Of a DNA stretch of 43,295 bases, positions 38,957 through 43,295 are shown piece after piece; positions within the stretch are counted from its first letter, which is position 1, and each line of letters starts with the position of its first letter. The stretch comes from Methanoregulaceae archaeon. Its GTDB lineage: Archaea > Halobacteriota > Methanomicrobia > Methanomicrobiales > Methanospirillaceae. Below the pieces are notes generated by a model. It was not told where the DNA came from, made no database searches, and saw only the letters and a program-made list of their open reading frames with translations. Both the position numbers and the translations under genes were made by a program. The DNA is taken from contig JAJRBU010000116.1 in assembly GCA_028679315.1 (NCBI GenBank), positions 1-43,295 of the forward strand. The letters are read 5' to 3'.

Positions 38957-40627
38957 ATGCACGGGTCGTTGATTTTTTTCTTTCTGCTCACCCTGGTTAT
39001 TCCGGTACATGCAGTAGAGATCGTGGAATTCTGCCCGGATCCCTTCCTCGACGGCGATCCGGATGAATACCTTATCCTTTCCGGAACCGGGAGCCTGGAC
39101 GGGATTGTGGTCTCCGATGGAGAAGGCGGATTCCGGTTTCCACAGGGCTCTACAATAGAGGGGGAGATCGCGATCGCCCGAAACAGTCGCGCATATCAGG
39201 TGACCCACGGATGCAACCCGGATTACGAATGGTACGATTATTCTCCTGCTGTACCCGATGTAGTCAGGAGCGGCACATTTCAGATGGCCAATACAGGGGA
39301 CCAGCTCCAACTGTATGTTCATGGGACTCTCGTCCAGGAACTTGTCTGGCCGGGGAACTTATCCGCACGTCAGGGCCAGGTTCACTACGCTGATAATGAA
39401 TTTTGGGATCAGCGGGTCCTGATGCTTGGCCAGTCACGCTTTATGAGTCAGGAGTTTATCTCGGTTGATGGTGTAGCATTTGCCGCACCTGACTGTTCTC
39501 TCTCCGTTTATGAAGATACGGTCCGATCTGCAAGGAAGGAGATTCTGGCAAATGTGTACGAATTTTCCAGTCCTATAATGGTCCAGTCTCTTATTGAAGC
39601 AGGAAAGAGGGGTGTTGCGGTTACCGTCCTCCTGGAGGGGGGACCTGTTGGAGGAATCAGTGATGAAGAGAAAGGGGCCGTTGCAGAACTCAATAAAGCC
39701 AATATCCCGGTATTTCTGATGACATCGTCGAACGATATTCATGCGCCCTACCGGTTCGACCATGCAAAATATCTGATCATAGATCACAGCCTGGTGCTGG
39801 TAACGAGCGAAAATTTCAAATCGAACGGATTTCCCAAACAGGGACTTTCCGGAAACCGTGGATGGGGAATAGTTATTGAGGATGAAGGAGTTGCCCATTA
39901 TTTCAGGGGTGTTTATTCCCATGATTCATCAGGAGGCTGGTGTATCCCCGCCGCGTTCAGCAGCGGGGGAACAGAATACCCCCCCACAGACAAGTACAGG
40001 ACCGAATTCTCCCCCTACCAGTTCGAAGATGCAAGGGTTATACCAGTCGTATCTCCTGATACAAGTTACCTTATCAGGGATATGATCGCCGGGTCAGAGG
40101 TGACAATTGACATCGAGCAGGCATATATTACGAACCAGACGAATGGAACGATCAATCCGTTTCTCGATGAAGCTATCAGGGCGGCACGCAGGGGGGTACG
40201 GGTTCGGGTTCTCCTGGATTCCTACTATTACAATACTGAAGGGCCGGCTGATAACGATGAAATGGTCCGTTTTATCAAAAACCTTGCAGCAGAAGAGAAT
40301 CTACCCCTTGAAGCCCGTCTTGCCGATTTGGAGGCAAATAACATTGAAAAGATTCATAATAAAGGAGTAATCGTTGATGGAAGGAGCGTATTGGTCAGCA
40401 GCATCAATTGGAATGACAATTCACCCAGATTCAATCGTGAAACAGGGGTGATTATCGATCATGATGGGGTAGGGGAGTATTTTTCACGAGTCTTTGAGGA
40501 CGACTGGGCGGCATCTCCATTATCCACGAAAAAAACAGGACCTGACTGGTTCAAGATCGGCATTGCTCTCATAGTTCTCTTTACCCTTTGTATCATTGCT
40601 TATATCAAGAAAAGGACACGGTTCTAG
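38957..40627 (+). CDS. Exported, C-terminally anchored phospholipase-D-like protein with lamin-tail-like N-terminal region
   Basis: Signal peptide; two HKD motifs (HAKYLIID; HNKGVIVD); C-terminal TM IGIALIVLFTLCIIAYIKKR. Confidence 0.85.
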   Translation: MHGSLIFFFLLTLVIPVHAVEIVEFCPDPFLDGDPDEYLILSGTGSLDGIVVSDGEGGFRFPQGSTIEGEIAIARNSRAYQVTHGCNPDYEWYDYSPAVPDVVRSGTFQMANTGDQLQLYVHGTLVQELVWPGNLSARQGQVHYADNEFWDQRVLMLGQSRFMSQEFISVDGVAFAAPDCSLSVYEDTVRSARKEILANVYEFSSPIMVQSLIEAGKRGVAVTVLLEGGPVGGISDEEKGAVAELNKANIPVFLMTSSNDIHAPYRFDHAKYLIIDHSLVLVTSENFKSNGFPKQGLSGNRGWGIVIEDEGVAHYFRGVYSHDSSGGWCIPAAFSSGGTEYPPTDKYRTEFSPYQFEDARVIPVVSPDTSYLIRDMIAGSEVTIDIEQAYITNQTNGTINPFLDEAIRAARRGVRVRVLLDSYYYNTEGPADNDEMVRFIKNLAAEENLPLEARLADLEANNIEKIHNKGVIVDGRSVLVSSINWNDNSPRFNRETGVIIDHDGVGEYFSRVFEDDWAASPLSTKKTGPDWFKIGIALIVLFTLCIIAYIKKRTRF

Positions 40628-40696
40628 TGTTAACCCGGATAACGGGTAAAACTGGTAACTAACCTTTTTCGGAGAATTCTCTCTACTCGAGATCTC

Positions 40697-41002
40697 TTAT
40701 CGTCTCATCGTACACTTGCAGATATCACAGAGTGTGATTCCCGTGTCTGAGCTTGTTACAGACAGTGCCCACCGGTCGATGAGCGAATCGAGCTCATGAG
40801 AGATCTCAACACCCGAATCTCCCCTTTTTCTGCTCATATACTGGGATACTGCCGCACGGCTGACACCAAGCATCTTTGCCGCATCGCTCTGCGTGATACC
40901 TTCACGCTGCACGAGGCGTGCAACCATCTCAGCCCTCATGGCAGGAAGGTACTTGCGTACCATAATATCACAGACGATGATATCACAGCTGGCATTCTTC
41001 AT
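40697..41002 (-). CDS. XRE-type HTH regulator with Cys-rich termini
   Basis: GITQSDAAKMLGVSRAAVSQYMSRKRG; CDIIVC at N-terminus and CDICKC at C-terminus. Confidence 0.8.
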   Translation of the reverse strand: MKNASCDIIVCDIMVRKYLPAMRAEMVARLVQREGITQSDAAKMLGVSRAAVSQYMSRKRGDSGVEISHELDSLIDRWALSVTSSDTGITLCDICKCTMRR

Positions 41003-41229
41003 GCAGGCACCTGTTGGGGCTCACGATTCTGGTAAATAATCTGGCGTGCATCCCGGAAATTGAACTTTTCGATAATCAACTGGTTCTCTTTCAATTTCTT
41101 CAGGGCATAGCGCACGGTCCGCGGTGCAAGTTTGCTCTTCCTGACGATCTCCTTATGGGTCATCGCGCCGCCTTCATCGAGAAGGTGCAGGACAGCCCGC
41201 GAGGACGGGGGAAGGTTTACTTCAGGCAT
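40999..41229 (-). CDS. Winged-helix regulator (MarR/ArsR-like fold)
   Basis: LLDEGGAMTHKEIVRKSKLAPRTVRYALKKLKENQLI; ATGA overlap with the XRE gene. Confidence 0.8.
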   Translation of the reverse strand: MPEVNLPPSSRAVLHLLDEGGAMTHKEIVRKSKLAPRTVRYALKKLKENQLIIEKFNFRDARQIIYQNREPQQVPA

Positions 41230-41236
41230 AGATTAA

Positions 41237-41253
41237 TGTTAACACTGTTAACA
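41237..41253. promoter_or_regulatory. Tandem palindromic operator TGTTAACA-C-TGTTAACA
   Basis: Two exact 8-nt self-complementary copies separated by one base in the divergent promoter region. Confidence 0.65.
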
Positions 41254-41299
41254 TATCAAACTGTCGATTATAAATCGGATTGAAACCGAGGATTCGGGT

Positions 41300-41671
41300 A
41301 TGCTTGTCCGGCAGGAACGTGTCGCATTTATGCTTCTCTGCTTTGTTTCAGTGTCGATCATTACCGCCTCTTTCATCCTCACAGGTATTGACAAATCCAT
41401 CCTGGCCTCAGAATATAATCCCCGATCAGATGAGGGTTCACTGGTTCACGTGGAGGGGGAGGTAAAAGAAGTACATATGACAAAGAACGGCGGGCATATC
41501 CTTGCTCGCATCAATGGAACTGCAGTGTTCATTCCGGCAGATGTTGCAGGGGAGATATCACTGGATGAGGGGGATCAGGTCTCCCTGTATGGTATTGTTC
41601 AGACTTACCGGGGTGAGAGGGAAATTGTGTTGAATTCGAAAGACGATATCTCGATTCTGAATGCTCGATGA
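41300..41671 (+). CDS. Small membrane-anchored OB-fold protein
   Basis: N-terminal TM then OB-like GSLVHVEGEVKEVHMTKNGGHILARINGTAVFIPADV. Confidence 0.75.
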   Translation: MLVRQERVAFMLLCFVSVSIITASFILTGIDKSILASEYNPRSDEGSLVHVEGEVKEVHMTKNGGHILARINGTAVFIPADVAGEISLDEGDQVSLYGIVQTYRGEREIVLNSKDDISILNAR

Positions 41672-41760
41672 GATGGACGGCTTCATATCTCACCAAGTGA
41701 ATAAGACTCATCACTCCGGAAATCTGAATTCAGAGTAAAATCTTTCTGGCAGGATCCCTG

Positions 41761-42354
41761 TTATTCTTCTGAATCGCCAGCTGATTCCCCCTCTCTGGAA
41801 GCTTCAGATTTCATGCGTATCATCCTTGCGGATAGTGCCGCTGCCGCTTTCACCTTCTCATCCACGTCATCCTGTGCAGCTTTCTCAAGCGGGGACAGAG
41901 CCCGTTCATCGCCGATAAGGCCTAATGCAAGTGCAGCATGTTTCCGGACCTGTTTTTTTGGGTCACCGAGAAGTGCAATCAAAGGTTCCACCGCCCTGAT
42001 ATCGTGAAGCTTACCCAGCCCCAAAGCGGCACCTGCCCTCAGCCATGGTTCCGTTGAGTTCAGTGCCTGGAGCAAAGGTTCGACCGCCCGTGCATCCCCG
42101 ATGGAGCCAAGTGATTTTGCAGCCAGCCAGGCGACATCAACAAAGGGATCCCTGAGTGACTCGATTAACGGCAGAACTGCAGTCTGGTCACCAATAATAC
42201 CCAGCTGTTCGGCTGCTTTCCAGCGCGTATCAAGGTGCGGGCTTTTTAAAAGATCGATATATGCCTGGATGTTTCGTCTGCGGACATTGAGATCAATGAA
42301 TTTTATGTCAAGGGGTTCTTCATTATCCGCTGCCATCAGGTACCTCCCGCTCAC
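41761..42354 (-). CDS. HEAT/PBS-lyase repeat protein
   Basis: Repeated units such as LIESLRDPFVDVAWLAAKSLGSIGDARAVEPLLQALNS. Confidence 0.9.
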   Translation of the reverse strand: MSGRYLMAADNEEPLDIKFIDLNVRRRNIQAYIDLLKSPHLDTRWKAAEQLGIIGDQTAVLPLIESLRDPFVDVAWLAAKSLGSIGDARAVEPLLQALNSTEPWLRAGAALGLGKLHDIRAVEPLIALLGDPKKQVRKHAALALGLIGDERALSPLEKAAQDDVDEKVKAAAALSARMIRMKSEASREGESAGDSEE

Positions 42355-42439
42355 CGGGGGTTGGTGGCAGGCTCTATTAATTGTTTTGGTATGAAGATGT
42401 TCGGAAAGAGATTTGTCTTAATCCTTGATTGAGGCTGTT

Positions 42440-43276
42440 TCATAATTCACGAGTAATATCTAAGCTGACGTCAAAATTTCGGACCGTGTGCGTCAGGATA
42501 CCGGCACTTATCCGGTCAACCCCGGGAATGGCATACGAGAGAAGATTGGTCTCATCAATGGTACCCGAAACCTCGATGATGAGCTGGTCCCGGAGACCAT
42601 GAGTGGTACATATCCCCAGTGTCTCGCTGACAAGTTCCGGGGTCATGTTGTCCAGGAGAAGGATGTCTGCGCCAGCCTTTGCCGCAGAAACAGCGTCAGC
42701 AGGGGTAGAGACCTCTACCTCGATATTCCGATACATTGAACGCTGCTTCGCCCGCTGTATGGCAACCTCCAGGGAAACGAGGGCGAGATGGTTATCCTTG
42801 ATGAGGATACCATCTGAAAGGTTCATGCGGTGTGGATCTCCCCCGCCCAACACTACCGCTTTTTTATCAAGCATCCTCATGCCGGGTGCGGTTTTACGGG
42901 TAGCTGCAATACGGGTCGTCGATCCCGCAGATGAAAGGAGCGAGGATAGGTGACTGGTCCGGGTAGCAATCCCACTCATCCTCCCAATGATGTTCAATGC
43001 GGTCCTTTCAACGAGGAGGATCCCTCTGGCCGGGCCATCAAGCGACATGACGATGTTACCGGGAGTAACCTCGCATCCATCTGGAGTTTGATCGAGTATG
43101 GTTACTCCGAAATGCGAAAAAAGGGCTGCAGCCTCTTCAAGCCCTGCAATCAGCCCTGCTTCGCGTGTGGAAATGACCGCGTGGCACCTGACATCGCCGA
43201 TTACGGCTTCGGTTGTAATATCCCCATACGGGGCATCCTCGCGGATGAACGAAAGGAGGTATTCAGGAGCATGCAT
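42440..43276 (-). CDS. nadC: Nicotinate-nucleotide pyrophosphorylase
   Basis: EDAPYGDITTEAV, ERTALNIIGRMSGIATRT, ATRKTAPGMR, LSDGILIKDNHLA. Confidence 0.96.
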   Translation of the reverse strand: MHAPEYLLSFIREDAPYGDITTEAVIGDVRCHAVISTREAGLIAGLEEAAALFSHFGVTILDQTPDGCEVTPGNIVMSLDGPARGILLVERTALNIIGRMSGIATRTSHLSSLLSSAGSTTRIAATRKTAPGMRMLDKKAVVLGGGDPHRMNLSDGILIKDNHLALVSLEVAIQRAKQRSMYRNIEVEVSTPADAVSAAKAGADILLLDNMTPELVSETLGICTTHGLRDQLIIEVSGTIDETNLLSYAIPGVDRISAGILTHTVRNFDVSLDITREL

Positions 43277-43295
43277 TGGTTTGTCCCTTCGGAGA

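Noticed and set aside
1-43295. CRISPR array, transposase, integrase, toxin-antitoxin or prophage module
   Set aside because: No regularly spaced direct repeats, no transposase motifs or phage genes were seen; content is mostly core chromosomal

Overview
The window is a dense stretch of an archaeal methanogen chromosome. Gene content and architecture (frhADGB, sepS, mptA, mfnE-like kinase, DUF2124) point to Methanomicrobiales-like Euryarchaeota; this is inference and no species is claimed. I support about 48 protein genes, 4 tRNAs (Gly-TCC, Val-CAC, Asn-GTT, Met-CAT) and a 7S/SRP RNA. I see no CRISPR array, transposon, prophage or rRNA. Main blocks: htpX; rubrerythrin; a TPR surface protein plus an AF0577-like radical SAM enzyme; khtTU-like antiporter; a prf1-argS-taw1-sepS translation operon; queD-queE-queC-NUDIX; rpsL-rpsG-fusA; the F420-reducing hydrogenase operon frhADGB; mptA / ilvC; purL / aif2B-TRAM; an overlapping Xaa-Pro peptidase / MetAP / AAA ATPase / MBL-hydrolase operon; SRP RNA-mdh; a 52-aa zinc ribbon next to aEF-1beta (missed by the ORF track); an exported phospholipase-D-like protein; a two-regulator locus with a tandem-palindrome operator; and nadC. 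Best leads: (i) the four-gene peptidase/AAA operon, (ii) the tandem TGTTAACA operator at the two-regulator locus, (iii) the flavodoxin gene with no canonical start codon, (iv) the frhD/frhG dual-coding overlap or alternative GTG start, (v) the inverted repeat at the frh promoter, (vi) mdh starting about 16 nt after SRP RNA with no visible ribosome-binding site. Family calls rest on motif reading without database searches.
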